64,000 nt of DNA from Thermus filiformis (GTDB lineage Bacteria > Deinococcota > Deinococci > Deinococcales > Thermaceae), in contig NZ_JPSL02000038.1 of NCBI RefSeq assembly GCF_000771745.2, positions 1-64,000 of the forward strand, in the 5' to 3' direction. Every line of letters begins with the position of its first letter. Position 1 is the stretch's first letter. Shown piece after piece: positions 1 to 8,001 of this stretch. Below the pieces are notes generated by a model. It was not told the origin of the DNA and did no database searches. It saw only the letters and a list, made by a program, of their open reading frames with translations. A program made the translations under genes and the position numbers.

Positions 1-1
1 G

Positions 2-187
2 GGTTGGATGGGTCGGGTGCGGAACTGGATAGAGACGCGGTTCAGCGTGATGGTCCGTTCCCTGGGGCTTCACCGTTTGTCGGCCCGGTCCTTTTGGGGG
101 CTGGTCTCGCGGGTGAACCTCATCGTCTTGGTGCACAACCTGATCCGCAGTCGGCTGCTGCTCAAGATGGCGGGGGTGGAGCTATGA
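2..187 (+). CDS. IS982-family transposase, C-terminal fragment (cut by window edge)
   Basis: The frame starting at base 2 is open to TGA at 185-187 and reads RNWIETRFS followed by a stretch containing ARSFWGLVSRVNL. This resembles the end of IS982-type DDE transposases, where an R..IETxFS motif near the third catalytic Glu is followed by a short helical tail. Only about 61 codons are visible. The right end of the insertion sequence must lie between this stop and the ndk stop at 205-207; I could not identify its inverted repeat because the partner end is outside the window. Confidence 0.6.
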   Translation, partial: GWMGRVRNWIETRFSVMVRSLGLHRLSARSFWGLVSRVNLIVLVHNLIRSRLLLKMAGVEL

Positions 188-204
188 AGTAGCACACGAA
201 GGTA

Positions 205-618
205 TTAGAGGAGCTCCTCTTCCCGGAAGAAGAGGGCGATCTCCCGGGCCGCGTCTTCCGGGCTCGCGGAGCCGTGGATCACGTTCTCGTCAATGGTGGT
301 GGCAAAGTCCCCCCGGATGGTGCCGGGCAGGGCGTCCTTGGGGTGGGTGGCCCCCATCATCTTCCGCACCTCGGCGATGGCGTTCGGGCCCTCGAGGACG
401 AAGGCCACCACCGGCCCGGAGGTGATGAACTCCACCAGGCCTTGGAAGAAAGGCTTCTCCCGGTGCTCGGCGTAGTGGGCCTCCGCCAGCTCCCGGCCGA
501 TCCGGAGCATCCTCAGCCCCACCAGCCTGAACCCCTTGCGCTCAAACCGGCCCAGGATCTCGCCCACGAGCCCCCGGCGCACGCCGTCGGGCTTGACCAT
601 GACGAAGGTCCGCTCCAT
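205..618 (-). CDS. ndk: Nucleoside diphosphate kinase
   Basis: Cytosolic enzyme that moves the gamma phosphate from ATP to other nucleoside diphosphates through a phospho-histidine. The 137-residue product has the family length, starts with FVMVKPDGV (nucleotide-binding Lys) and carries the active-site histidine at about residue 115 in [11 protein letters not shown] at 618 is preceded by GGGGGT. A TAGACT box lies 9 nt upstream of the start. The gene ends 18 bp from the stop of the IS982 transposase, with which it converges. Confidence 0.95.
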   Translation of the reverse strand: MERTFVMVKPDGVRRGLVGEILGRFERKGFRLVGLRMLRIGRELAEAHYAEHREKPFFQGLVEFITSGPVVAFVLEGPNAIAEVRKMMGATHPKDALPGTIRGDFATTIDENVIHGSASPEDAAREIALFFREEELL

Positions 619-677
619 ACCCCCGGCAGTCTACGCCACCCGGCGGCCCTCCGCAAGGTCCGGCCGGGACCAAGGCA

Positions 678-1598
678 TCAGCGCTGGTTGAGGAGGATGT
701 ACAGGAGCAGGACCACCCAGGCCCCGATGAGGAGGAGGTCCCGCCAGGAGAAGTGGGCCTTCCTCTTTGGCTCCAGGACCTGGGTGGGCATCTCCTCCGT
801 GTCCCCCAGCTTGAGCCGGACCGGCCCCCGGGCGGTCTCCAGGGCCAGGGCGTAGGGGCGGCTTTGCTGGGGCAGGGCCTCGGGCAGCTTGGCGATGGCC
901 AGGCTGATGTTGTCCGGCCCCCCCCACTCGTTGGCCAGGTCCACAAGCCGCCGGGCGGCCTCCTCCGGGGGGAAGTCCTTCAGGACCTCCTGCAGGGTCT
1001 TGTCCTCCAAGACGCTGTATAGGCCGTCGGTGGCCAGGAGGAAGAGGTCGTTTGGCTCGGCCTTCAGGCCCAGGAGGTCCACCCGGGCCTCGGGGAAGGA
1101 GCCCAGGGCGTTGGTGATCACGTTGCGCCAGCGGTGGGTCCGGGCCTCCTCGGCGGTGAGGAGGCCCTGGCGCATCCTTTCCGCCACCCAGGAGTGGTCC
1201 TCCGTGAGCTGGAGAAGCTCCCCCTGGCGCAGGAGGTAGGCCCTCGAGTCCCCCACGTGGGCGATCAGGGCGTAGGGGAGGTCCAGCCACAAGGCGGTGG
1301 CCGTCGTCCCCATGCCCCGGTACTCGGGCCGCTGGGCCAGCTCGTAGACCCGGCGGTTGGCCTTCTCAAAGGCCTCGAGGAGGACCTGGGGGGAGGGGGC
1401 CTTGTCCCGCACGTGGGCCAGGATGGTCTCCGAGGCCACCCGGGCGGCCACGTCCCCCGTCTTGTGCCCCCCCATCCCGTCCGCCACCAGGAGGAAGGCC
1501 CCGGTCTCCGTCCTCTCCACCGCCACCCAGTCCTCGTTCTTGGGGCGCTTGCGCCCGGGGTGGGTCAGGGCGGCGAGGACGACTTCCACGCCCCCCAT
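678..1598 (-). CDS. PP2C-family serine/threonine protein phosphatase with C-terminal membrane anchor
   Basis: Metal-dependent phosphatase. The N-terminal domain has the PP2C motifs in order: KNED near residue 20, DGMGG at 40-44, AHVGDSRAYLL near 115, a DGLY motif and GGPDNISL near 230. A linker is followed by one hydrophobic segment at about residues 283-303 (LLLIGAWVVLLLYILL), so the catalytic domain is probably cytosolic and membrane-tethered. ATG at 1598 directly abuts TATAAG; GTG at 1589 sits 7 nt behind TAAGAT and is a plausible leaderless start (303 residues). No kinase gene is adjacent, so its substrate is unknown. Confidence 0.9.
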   Translation of the reverse strand: MGGVEVVLAALTHPGRKRPKNEDWVAVERTETGAFLLVADGMGGHKTGDVAARVASETILAHVRDKAPSPQVLLEAFEKANRRVYELAQRPEYRGMGTTATALWLDLPYALIAHVGDSRAYLLRQGELLQLTEDHSWVAERMRQGLLTAEEARTHRWRNVITNALGSFPEARVDLLGLKAEPNDLFLLATDGLYSVLEDKTLQEVLKDFPPEEAARRLVDLANEWGGPDNISLAIAKLPEALPQQSRPYALALETARGPVRLKLGDTEEMPTQVLEPKRKAHFSWRDLLLIGAWVVLLLYILLNQR

Positions 1599-1631
1599 CT
1601 TATACCGCCTCCTCCCTGGGCCAGGCCGCCA

Positions 1632-2369
1632 CTACCCCCCGAGGAGGATCTGGAAGGCCACCATGGCCGCCACGGACAGGGTGAGGGCGGTGGCCACCTC
1701 CTCGGAGCGGGCCTCCTTGAGGGCGTCGGGGAGGATCTCCGCCACCGCCATCCAGATCATGGCCCCCGCCGCGAAGCCGAGCCCGGCGGGCAGGACCTGC
1801 CGGAAAGCCTCCACGAACAAGAAGGCGGGCACGGCCATGAGGGGCTGGGGGAGGCTGGAGAAGACGCTCCAAAGGGCGGCGCCCAGGACGCTCACCCCCC
1901 GGGGCACCAGGACCAGGCTGATGGCCAGCCCTTCCGGGATGTTGTGAATGGCGATGGCCAGGGTGATGAAGACCCCCAGGGCCTCCCCGCCGCCGAAGGA
2001 CACCCCTACCCCCACCCCTTCCGCGAAGGAGTGGAGGGTCATGATGCCCACGATCATCAGGGCCTTGCGGGCGTCCAGGCCCTGGAGGTCGCCGAAGCTC
2101 ACCTCCCGCCCCTCGAGAAGGCGGTGAGAGAGGAGGATAAAACCTAGCCCTAGGACCACGCCCAAAAGGGTCCGGCCCAGGTGGAGGTGGACCCCCTCGT
2201 AGATGAGGCCGAAGCTCGCCGCCAGCATCAGCCCGGCCGCCACCGCGTTGGCGATGCCCAGGTGCCTTTGGGCGATCTTTTGGGTAAAGAGGAAGGGGAT
2301 CGCCCCGAGCCCGGTGGCCACCGCGGTGAGGAGGGCGTACCAGAAGACGGTCAGGGGGGAGACGTCCAT
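1632..2369 (-). CDS. ZIP-family divalent metal transporter
   Basis: Polytopic membrane protein (245 residues, about eight hydrophobic segments) of the ZIP (Zn/Fe permease) family. The signature metal-site helices are visible: HSFAEGVGVG near residue 125 and HNIPEGLAI near residue 155. I chose ATG at 2369 because GGAGG lies 5 nt upstream; a longer frame to 2408 would run through the promoter. The perfect inverted repeat overlapping that promoter suggests repression by a metal-sensing regulator. The transported metal (zinc, iron or manganese) cannot be told from sequence alone. Confidence 0.9.
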   Translation of the reverse strand: MDVSPLTVFWYALLTAVATGLGAIPFLFTQKIAQRHLGIANAVAAGLMLAASFGLIYEGVHLHLGRTLLGVVLGLGFILLSHRLLEGREVSFGDLQGLDARKALMIVGIMTLHSFAEGVGVGVSFGGGEALGVFITLAIAIHNIPEGLAISLVLVPRGVSVLGAALWSVFSSLPQPLMAVPAFLFVEAFRQVLPAGLGFAAGAMIWMAVAEILPDALKEARSEEVATALTLSVAAMVAFQILLGG

Positions 2370-2379
2370 GGCCTCCAGT

Positions 2380-2408
2380 TTATCAGTAGTAGTTACTGAT
2401 TGCAACAA
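2380..2408 (-). promoter_or_regulatory. Promoter and operator of the ZIP transporter gene
   Basis: On the minus strand a -35 box TTGTTG (2408-2403), a 17-nt spacer and a -10 box TGATAA (2385-2380) precede the ZIP start by about 10 nt. A perfect inverted repeat ATCAGTA-N5-TACTGAT (2382-2400) fills the spacer and overlaps the -10. This is where a repressor would block RNA polymerase. A metal-responsive regulator is inferred from the gene it controls; the regulator is not encoded nearby. Confidence 0.65.
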
Positions 2409-2505
2409 CTGACCCTTTTCCCTTTGTGGGGTTTCCCGAAGGTCCGGCCATGCCCTCAGGATACTGCTTTACGCCGGCGAGCTTGACGTGGTACAAAAGG
2501 GGGGA

Positions 2506-3294
2506 ATGCTGAAGGGCGACCTGGCCGAGTTTCCCCTGACCGATCTCCTTTCCGCCCTGATGGGGGCGGGGCGGAGCGGGGCGCTCCTCGTGGAGGCCCC
2601 CTTCCTGAAAGGGGAGGTCTACCTCCGGGGGGGGCAGGTGGTGCACGCAGTGGCCCGGACGGAGGAGCGGGCCCGGGAAGGGGAGGGGGCCCTCCTCCTC
2701 CTTTCGGGCCTCTCCCGGGCCCCCTTTCGCTTTGAGCCCGAGAAGACCCCTCCCAACACCACCCTCCTGGGCGGGCTTTCCACCCCCATGCGGGTGGCGG
2801 AGGCCAAGGAGGTCTTCCGCCGCCTCGAGCACCTCCCCAAGGACTGGGGCCTGGTCTTCCGCCTGCCCCAGGCGGCCCAGGAGGTCCAGCTCTCCCTGGA
2901 GGAGCTGAGGCTCATGGGCGGGGCGGAGGGAAAGCGGGTGGCCGAGGTCCTCCTGGAGGAGGCGGACCCCCTGCGGGCGGCCGAGCTTCTGGACCGGCTC
3001 CTGGCCAAGGGGGTTCTGGAGGCGGTGCCCGAGGTCCGGCTTCCCCCGAGCGAGCTTTTGGTCCTGCCCATCTACGGCCCCGGGGAGGGGGTGGCCTTCG
3101 TGGACGAGGCCCTGTACGGGGAGTGGGCCCGGACGATCCGGCGGGCCTTCCGGGCGCGGCTTCTGCCCCGGGATGTGGTGCTGGAGGTCCGGCCCCGGCC
3201 CAACATCCCGGGCCGGATCGGCCTGATGGAGAAGGACCTTGTCCGCCTGCGCCTGAGGCGGGGGGACAAGGTGCGGGTGGTGCCGGAGGTGTAG
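2506..3294 (+). CDS. DUF4388 domain protein
   Basis: Residues 1-100 match the DUF4388 pattern (LKGDLAEFPLTDLLSAL, then GRSGALLVE and a GEVYLRGGQVVHA strand pair), a module often linked to signalling and surface motility in bacteria. The C-terminal 160 residues have no domain I recognise; they contain a possible winged-helix-like segment (AELLDRLLAKGVLEAVPEV). ATG at 2506 follows AAAGGGGGGA; the alternative GTG at 2488 lacks a ribosome site. The stop is one base before the start of the downstream symporter gene, so they form an operon. Function unknown. Confidence 0.75.
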   Translation: MLKGDLAEFPLTDLLSALMGAGRSGALLVEAPFLKGEVYLRGGQVVHAVARTEERAREGEGALLLLSGLSRAPFRFEPEKTPPNTTLLGGLSTPMRVAEAKEVFRRLEHLPKDWGLVFRLPQAAQEVQLSLEELRLMGGAEGKRVAEVLLEEADPLRAAELLDRLLAKGVLEAVPEVRLPPSELLVLPIYGPGEGVAFVDEALYGEWARTIRRAFRARLLPRDVVLEVRPRPNIPGRIGLMEKDLVRLRLRRGDKVRVVPEV

Positions 3295-3295
3295 C

Positions 3296-4651
3296 GTGGA
3301 CATCCTGGCTTGGAACGAGGTCTTGAACCGCTTGGTCTACGGCTTCCCCATGAAGCTGGTCTTCCTCCTGGTGGGGGCGTATCTGGTCGTCTTCCGCATC
3401 CGCTGGTTCAGCGCCCCCTTGCGGATGCTCCGGGTTTCCTTCGCCGAGACCTTCGGGGCCATCCGGGAGCGGACCTTCGGCTTCGGGGGCCAGATCACCC
3501 CCTTCCAGGCCACCATGGTGGCCCTCTCCGCCACCGTAGGCACGGGCCACCTCCTGGGGATGCTGGCCGCGGTCCTGGTGGGGGGGCCGGGGGCGGTCTT
3601 CTGGATGTGGGTGGGGTACTTCTTCGGAGCGGGGACCAAGTTCGCCGAGGCCACTCTGGCCGTTCACTACCGCCGCCGGTTCAAGGACGGCTCGGTCTCG
3701 GGCGGGCCCATGTACTACCTCTTTCGGGGCCTGCCCCGGTGGCGCTTCCTGGGGGCGGTCTTCGCCTTCTTCGCCGCGGTGGCCGCCTTCGGCATCGGGA
3801 ACCTGGCCCAGGGGAGCGCCTTGGGCGGGGCCCTTTCCCCCTGGGTGCCCCCGGGGCTTCTGGGCCTCTTCCTGGCGGTTTTAGTGGTCCTGGTCCTGGG
3901 CGGGGGGGTGCGCCGGGTGGCCCTTTTCGCCCAGTACGTGGTTCCCCTGAAGCTCCTCCTCTTCCTGGTGGCCATCCTGCCCCTTCTGATCCTCTATGGG
4001 GGAGGGCTGGGCCAGGCCCTGGTCCTGGTCTTCCAGGCCGCCTTCACCCCGGAGGCGGCCCTGGGCGGGGCGGCGGGGTACAGCCTTTTCGCGGCCATCA
4101 ACGCGGGCCTCGGCCGGGGGATCTTCGCCAACGAGGCCGGGCTCGGCTCGGCCCCCATCGCCCACGCCCAGGCCATGGTGGACCACCCGGTCCGCCAGGG
4201 CTTCTGGGGGGTGACGGAGATGTTCGTCTCCTTCCTGGTCACCACCTTGACCGCCCTCACCTTCATCGCCTCGGGGCTTTGGCGGCAGGCGGGGGGCGCG
4301 GCCGAGGCGGCCCAGGCCCTCTTCCAGGCCCACCCCCTGGGGGGCGCGGCCCTCGCGGCCACGGTGGCCGTTTTCGCCCTGGGGGCGATGGTGGCCTGGG
4401 GGTTTTACGGGGAGGAGGCGGCGGCCTACCTCCTGGGGGAGGGGATCCGCTGGCCCTACCGGCTGGCCTTCGCGGTCTTCGCCCTGGTGGGGCCTTTGGG
4501 GGGCCTCGAGGGCTTCCTGGCCGTCTCGGACACCCTGAACGGCCTGATGGCCGTGCCCAACCTCCTGGGCCTGGTTCTGCTGGGGCCGGTGGTCCAGCGC
4601 CTGGTCCAGGGCTTCTTCCAGGGGGAGGCCTGGCGCCCTCCCCAGGACTAG
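3296..4651 (+). CDS. Sodium:alanine symporter family (AGCS) amino acid carrier
   Basis: Inner-membrane secondary transporter of 451 residues with about ten membrane segments. Family landmarks: the N-terminal GFGGQITPFQATMVALSATVGTG segment (residues 62-84 region), GGPGAVFWMWVG, GGPMYYL, and ANEAGLGSAPIAHA near residue 280, which forms part of the substrate and Na+ path. GTG at 3296 begins two bases after the DUF4388 stop, and the GGAGGTG ribosome site lies in the upstream gene's end, so translation is likely coupled. Substrate (Ala/Gly) is inferred from the family. Confidence 0.92.
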   Translation: MDILAWNEVLNRLVYGFPMKLVFLLVGAYLVVFRIRWFSAPLRMLRVSFAETFGAIRERTFGFGGQITPFQATMVALSATVGTGHLLGMLAAVLVGGPGAVFWMWVGYFFGAGTKFAEATLAVHYRRRFKDGSVSGGPMYYLFRGLPRWRFLGAVFAFFAAVAAFGIGNLAQGSALGGALSPWVPPGLLGLFLAVLVVLVLGGGVRRVALFAQYVVPLKLLLFLVAILPLLILYGGGLGQALVLVFQAAFTPEAALGGAAGYSLFAAINAGLGRGIFANEAGLGSAPIAHAQAMVDHPVRQGFWGVTEMFVSFLVTTLTALTFIASGLWRQAGGAAEAAQALFQAHPLGGAALAATVAVFALGAMVAWGFYGEEAAAYLLGEGIRWPYRLAFAVFALVGPLGGLEGFLAVSDTLNGLMAVPNLLGLVLLGPVVQRLVQGFFQGEAWRPPQD

Positions 4652-4663
4652 GGGGGCGGGGGC

Positions 4664-5233
4664 GTGGGGGCCGAGCGGGTGGTGGTGGGCCTCTCCGGGG
4701 CCTCGGGGATGCCTTACGCCTTGGACCTCCTCCGGGCCCTAAGGGGGTTTGAGGGCCTCGAGGTCCACCTGGTCCTCACCGGGGGGGCGCGGCGGGTCCT
4801 CTGGGAGGAGATGGGCCTTTCGCCCAAGGAGGTGGAGGGCTTGGCCCACGTGGTGCACAAGGACACGGACCTGGGGGCCCCCATCGCCTCCGGCTCCTTC
4901 CGCACCCGGGGGATGGTGGTGGTGCCCTGCTCCGCCTCCACCCTGAGCAAGGTGGCCTACGGCCTGGCGGACAACCTCCTCACCCGGGCGGCCTACGTCC
5001 ACCTGAAGGAGCGCCGCCCTTTGATCCTGGTCCTCCGGGAGACCCCCCTGCCCCTGCCCACCCTGGAGGCCATGGTCCGGGTGGCCCAGGCCGGGGCGGT
5101 GGTCCTGCCCGCGAGCCCGGGCTTCTACCACCGGCCCCAGAGGGTGGAGGACCTTTTGGCCTTCATCACCGAGCGGGTCCTGGACCTTCTGGGCCTCGAG
5201 GCCCCCGGGGCGAGGCGGTGGAAGGAGCCCTAG
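4664..5233 (+). CDS. ubiX: Flavin prenyltransferase UbiX
   Basis: UbiX joins dimethylallyl (mono)phosphate to FMN to make prenylated FMN for UbiD-type decarboxylases. The 189-residue product has the flavoprotein Rossmann start VVGLSGASGMPYALDLL and the characteristic PCSASTLSKVAYGLADNLL near residue 87. It starts with GTG 12 bp after the symporter stop and probably belongs to the same transcript. No ubiD partner is in the window. The last 4 bp overlap the convergent 94-codon gene. Confidence 0.93.
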   Translation: MGAERVVVGLSGASGMPYALDLLRALRGFEGLEVHLVLTGGARRVLWEEMGLSPKEVEGLAHVVHKDTDLGAPIASGSFRTRGMVVVPCSASTLSKVAYGLADNLLTRAAYVHLKERRPLILVLRETPLPLPTLEAMVRVAQAGAVVLPASPGFYHRPQRVEDLLAFITERVLDLLGLEAPGARRWKEP

Positions 5234-5514
5234 GGCCAGGGCTTCCCGTACTTGCGCACCTCCGCCCCCGGGAAGGCCGCCCGCAGGAGCGCCTCCAGGT
5301 GGCGTGCGGCCTCGGGGTAGAGGCCCAGGCAGGGGCCCGCCATGTAGAGGAAGAGGTAGCGGGGCCTGCGGGGGGACTGGGAGAAGCCCAGGCACCCCTC
5401 GTACTCGGGGAAGTACTCGTAGAAGGCCTGGATCAGGTCCGCAAGAAGCCCCTCCGCCTCGGGGAGGGAGTCCACGCTGCTTTGCGGCTTGACCCAGAGG
5501 GTCATCACCTTCAT
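5230..5514 (-). CDS. Conserved small protein of unknown function
   Basis: 94 residues, soluble, beginning MKVMTLWVKPQSS and rich in aromatic residues (AFYEYFPEYEG, RYLFLYMAGP). I do not recognise the family. The start codon directly follows the CCGG end of TnpB element copy 1. Removing the element would place this ATG at the stop codon of the upstream cobalamin-binding gene, so it was probably the third gene of a vitamin B12-related operon and has lost its native leader. It may now depend on read-through from the element. Confidence 0.65.
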   Translation of the reverse strand: MKVMTLWVKPQSSVDSLPEAEGLLADLIQAFYEYFPEYEGCLGFSQSPRRPRYLFLYMAGPCLGLYPEAARHLEALLRAAFPGAEVRKYGKPWP

Positions 5515-7237
5515 CCGGTTTAGCTAGAGCCGTTCACAGCGCCTACTCGTGTGCTCCGGCCCTCCCACCGGAGGGAGGACCTGGGTCCTTTCTTCCACCC
5601 CTCCCACAGTCCCTGGACCAGGACGGGCTTGAGGAGGGACAAGTCCCTTGGCACCTCTCGCCCAAGGAGGGGAAGGAAGAAGCCTACCCGCAGGACCCTC
5701 CAGGGATTGGCGCCGTAGGAGTTCCTTCCGTCGGTGACCTCCTTCCGGCTCCCTGGCGAGCCCTGCGGGCTTAACAGAAGCAGGGCCTTTTCGGCCTTGC
5801 CTACCTCACGGGACAAACGACGCTTCAAGTAGGAGTTCGTCTCATGCCTTCTCCTTTCCCTTAGCTCCCCCGCCCGCTCCCGGTAGAACGCTTCTCCGTT
5901 CTCCCGGAAGTGGGGGTCCGCAAGCAGGGCCTCGTAGTGCTTGGGAAGCCTCTCTTCAAACCCCAGGGCCCTCCTCCCGATGACGTAGGCGGCGGCGATG
6001 TCCTTGGAGAGGGAGAGCTGGGGCGCGTACTTGAGCATTCCGATGGTAGAGGTGTCCTGAGGGTTGACCTGGACCACCTCCACGCCCCGCTTCTTGGCCA
6101 GGCTGTGTACCTTGTTCAGAAGGGAGGCGTAGGCGAAGCGGTGTTGCCTCCTACGGAAAGCCCTTCCGGAGCCGTCCCCCCTCCTGGACTTGCGCAGGTA
6201 CTTCAGGCGCTCGGTGGCGATGGCCACCCCATGGGTGGCGGCGAAGTCCACCACCCGGTGGGCCACCGTCCAAAGCAAGGTCTCCTTGGCCCCCCGGTTG
6301 GGGGCCCGGTCCACCTCCTCTAGGGAAAGGGTGGAGTAGCGGAGAAGGTTACCGTCTGGGCCGACTAGGGCCAAGGCAAGGTGGTAGGGGTCGGCGTTCA
6401 CGTCCAAGGCAAGGATGCCCTTGTCCTTGGTGTGGACGAGGGGCGGAGCCTTCTCCTCCCAGGTGAAGCTGGCGTAGACCTGTCCGTCTTTGAGGGTGAG
6501 GGCCACGTTGTAGGACTCCGAGGCGTATAGCCTCTGAAGGAGTTGGCCCAGGTTGGGGTGGGAGGTCTGGACCAGGGCGTAGGCGTAGGTGCCGTTACCT
6601 AGGTTGACCCGGAGCCAGAGAGCCCCGTCCTTCACTTCAAGCCGGAGGTTGAGGTTACCACCTTTGGTCTTGTCCCCTCGGGCGTACAAAAGTCCCTGCC
6701 GCCTTTCCCTCCACTCCTGCTTCCTCCTTTTGAGGCGCTTGAAGTCGTGCTTCTTCTGCAGGTCAAGGAAGAGCCCCCTTCCGCCAAAGACCACCTTGCG
6801 GGGATCTCTGCCGAGCTCCCGAGCGGAGGATAGGGTCATCTCCGCTCTCATCACAGCCGCTTGGGCGTAGCGGGTATTTAGGCCAAACAGGGTGCAGAGA
6901 GGGCCGTCTATGCGCCCAAGTTCATTGCGGGAGACCCCCTCCAGGAGGCGGTTGTAGGCGAAGCGCATGGCGGAGGAGAACCTGCGCATGAGGTTCAGGA
7001 CCGCTTGTTTGCCTTCCTCGCTGGGAAAGCTGAGCTTGGCCTGGACTCCCTGGAAATAGCTCTGACCCATAGTGCTCAGCGGCGCGGTGCTTCTCTAAGT
7101 GCTATTGTACGCCGGCATGTGTTTTTGCGGCCTCACTCGCTTCTTTACCCCTCTGCTACAGCTCCAAGGTTGCTTCACAAGGGGAACCAAGCTGGCCAGC
7201 TAGCTTCATGGGGAAGGTATACGGCAAGAAAGGGTAT
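5515..7237 (-). mobile_element. TnpB-only IS200/IS605-type element, copy 1
   Basis: Ends were inferred by comparing the two copies in this window. The upstream end begins with ATACCCTTT then a related stretch (minus strand from about 7237) and the downstream end is TAAACCGG (minus strand, ending at 5515), where TAA is the tnpB stop. There is no tnpA. The element sits between the cobalamin-binding gene and the 94-codon gene without destroying either reading frame. The stretch 7071-7236 is left-end DNA with short inverted repeats such as AGCTGGCCAGCT and no gene. Confidence 0.65.
5520..7070 (-). CDS. tnpB: TnpB-related RuvC-like protein (IS605 OrfB type), copy 1
   Basis: 516 residues. The RuvC-like nuclease residues are readable: Asp223 in ILALDVNADP, Glu287 in IATERLKYL, Asp357 in LSLSKDIAAAY. 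The four-Cys zinc finger that canonical TnpB has between the second and third motifs is absent. The N-terminal half is rich in Arg/Lys. Known TnpB proteins are RNA-guided DNA nucleases that keep their element in place; activity here is inference. Copy 2 at 39386-40936 has the same length, the same three acidic residues and obvious overall identity, so both look intact. Confidence 0.85.
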   Translation of the reverse strand: MGQSYFQGVQAKLSFPSEEGKQAVLNLMRRFSSAMRFAYNRLLEGVSRNELGRIDGPLCTLFGLNTRYAQAAVMRAEMTLSSARELGRDPRKVVFGGRGLFLDLQKKHDFKRLKRRKQEWRERRQGLLYARGDKTKGGNLNLRLEVKDGALWLRVNLGNGTYAYALVQTSHPNLGQLLQRLYASESYNVALTLKDGQVYASFTWEEKAPPLVHTKDKGILALDVNADPYHLALALVGPDGNLLRYSTLSLEEVDRAPNRGAKETLLWTVAHRVVDFAATHGVAIATERLKYLRKSRRGDGSGRAFRRRQHRFAYASLLNKVHSLAKKRGVEVVQVNPQDTSTIGMLKYAPQLSLSKDIAAAYVIGRRALGFEERLPKHYEALLADPHFRENGEAFYRERAGELRERRRHETNSYLKRRLSREVGKAEKALLLLSPQGSPGSRKEVTDGRNSYGANPWRVLRVGFFLPLLGREVPRDLSLLKPVLVQGLWEGWKKGPRSSLRWEGRSTRVGAVNGSS

Positions 7238-8001
7238 CATACGCCCGCCAGGATGAGGACGTCCGCCAGCCGCCTTACCCCTTCGGCCAGCCGCGGCCCG
7301 GGCCGGCCCAGGTAGGCCTCCGGAATGGCGTAGACCCGCCCCGCCTCCAGGGCGGGCGCCCTCAGGGGCCGCCTCAGGGCCACCTCGAGCCGCGTCCGCC
7401 GGGCCCCGCACCAGGAGAGGACCCAGACCTCGGGGGCCAGCTCCTCAAGCTCCTCTTCCCTTAAGGGGCGGGAGCGCACCGGGTCCTTCAGGGCGTTTTC
7501 CGCCCCCAAGAAGGCCAGCATTCCCGTGACCCAGCTCCTTTTCCCTGCCGCGATCACCGGCTTGGGCCACCACTCCACCAGGACCCGTGGGGGCCTGGCG
7601 AACCGGGGGAGGCCCCTGCGGGCCTGGGCCATGGTGTAGCGCATCGCCCCCACCGCCTGCCGGCCCCGGTGGGGGAGGCCCAGGGCCTCGGCCACGGTCA
7701 GGATGTCCTGGAAGACGTCCTCCAGGCTCTCCGGGTCCAGGACCAGGTGGGGGATGCGCCGCCTTTGGAGCCCCTCCACCACCTTCTCCATCCCCGGGAC
7801 GGAGAGGCTGGCCAGGACCAGGTCCGGCCTCAGGGCCTCCACCTTGTCCAGGTCCACGTTCAGGTCCGGCCCCACCTTGGGGAGGCGCCGGACCTCCTCG
7901 GGGAAGTCGGAGTGGTCGTCCACCCCCACCAGCCAGTCCAAGGCCCCCAGGGCCCAGAGGATCTCCGTGTTGGAGGCGGTCAGGCTGACTAGGCGCATCA
8001 C
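7237..8001 (-). CDS. Cobalamin-binding protein (BtuF-like, no signal peptide)
   Basis: 254 residues with the two-lobe periplasmic-binding fold of the BtuF/FecB type: RLVSLTASNTEILWALG at the N-terminus, SDFPEEVRRLPKVGPDLNVDLDKVEALRPDLVLA, and EELAPEVWVLSW later. It lacks a signal peptide, unlike ABC transporter binding proteins, and matches the cytosolic-looking cobalamin-binding family. It overlaps the start of the adjacent adenosyltransferase gene by 4 bp, which supports a role in B12 handling. The TGA stop sits at the border of TnpB element copy 1. Confidence 0.8.
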   Translation of the reverse strand: MMRLVSLTASNTEILWALGALDWLVGVDDHSDFPEEVRRLPKVGPDLNVDLDKVEALRPDLVLASLSVPGMEKVVEGLQRRRIPHLVLDPESLEDVFQDILTVAEALGLPHRGRQAVGAMRYTMAQARRGLPRFARPPRVLVEWWPKPVIAAGKRSWVTGMLAFLGAENALKDPVRSRPLREEELEELAPEVWVLSWCGARRTRLEVALRRPLRAPALEAGRVYAIPEAYLGRPGPRLAEGVRRLADVLILAGV

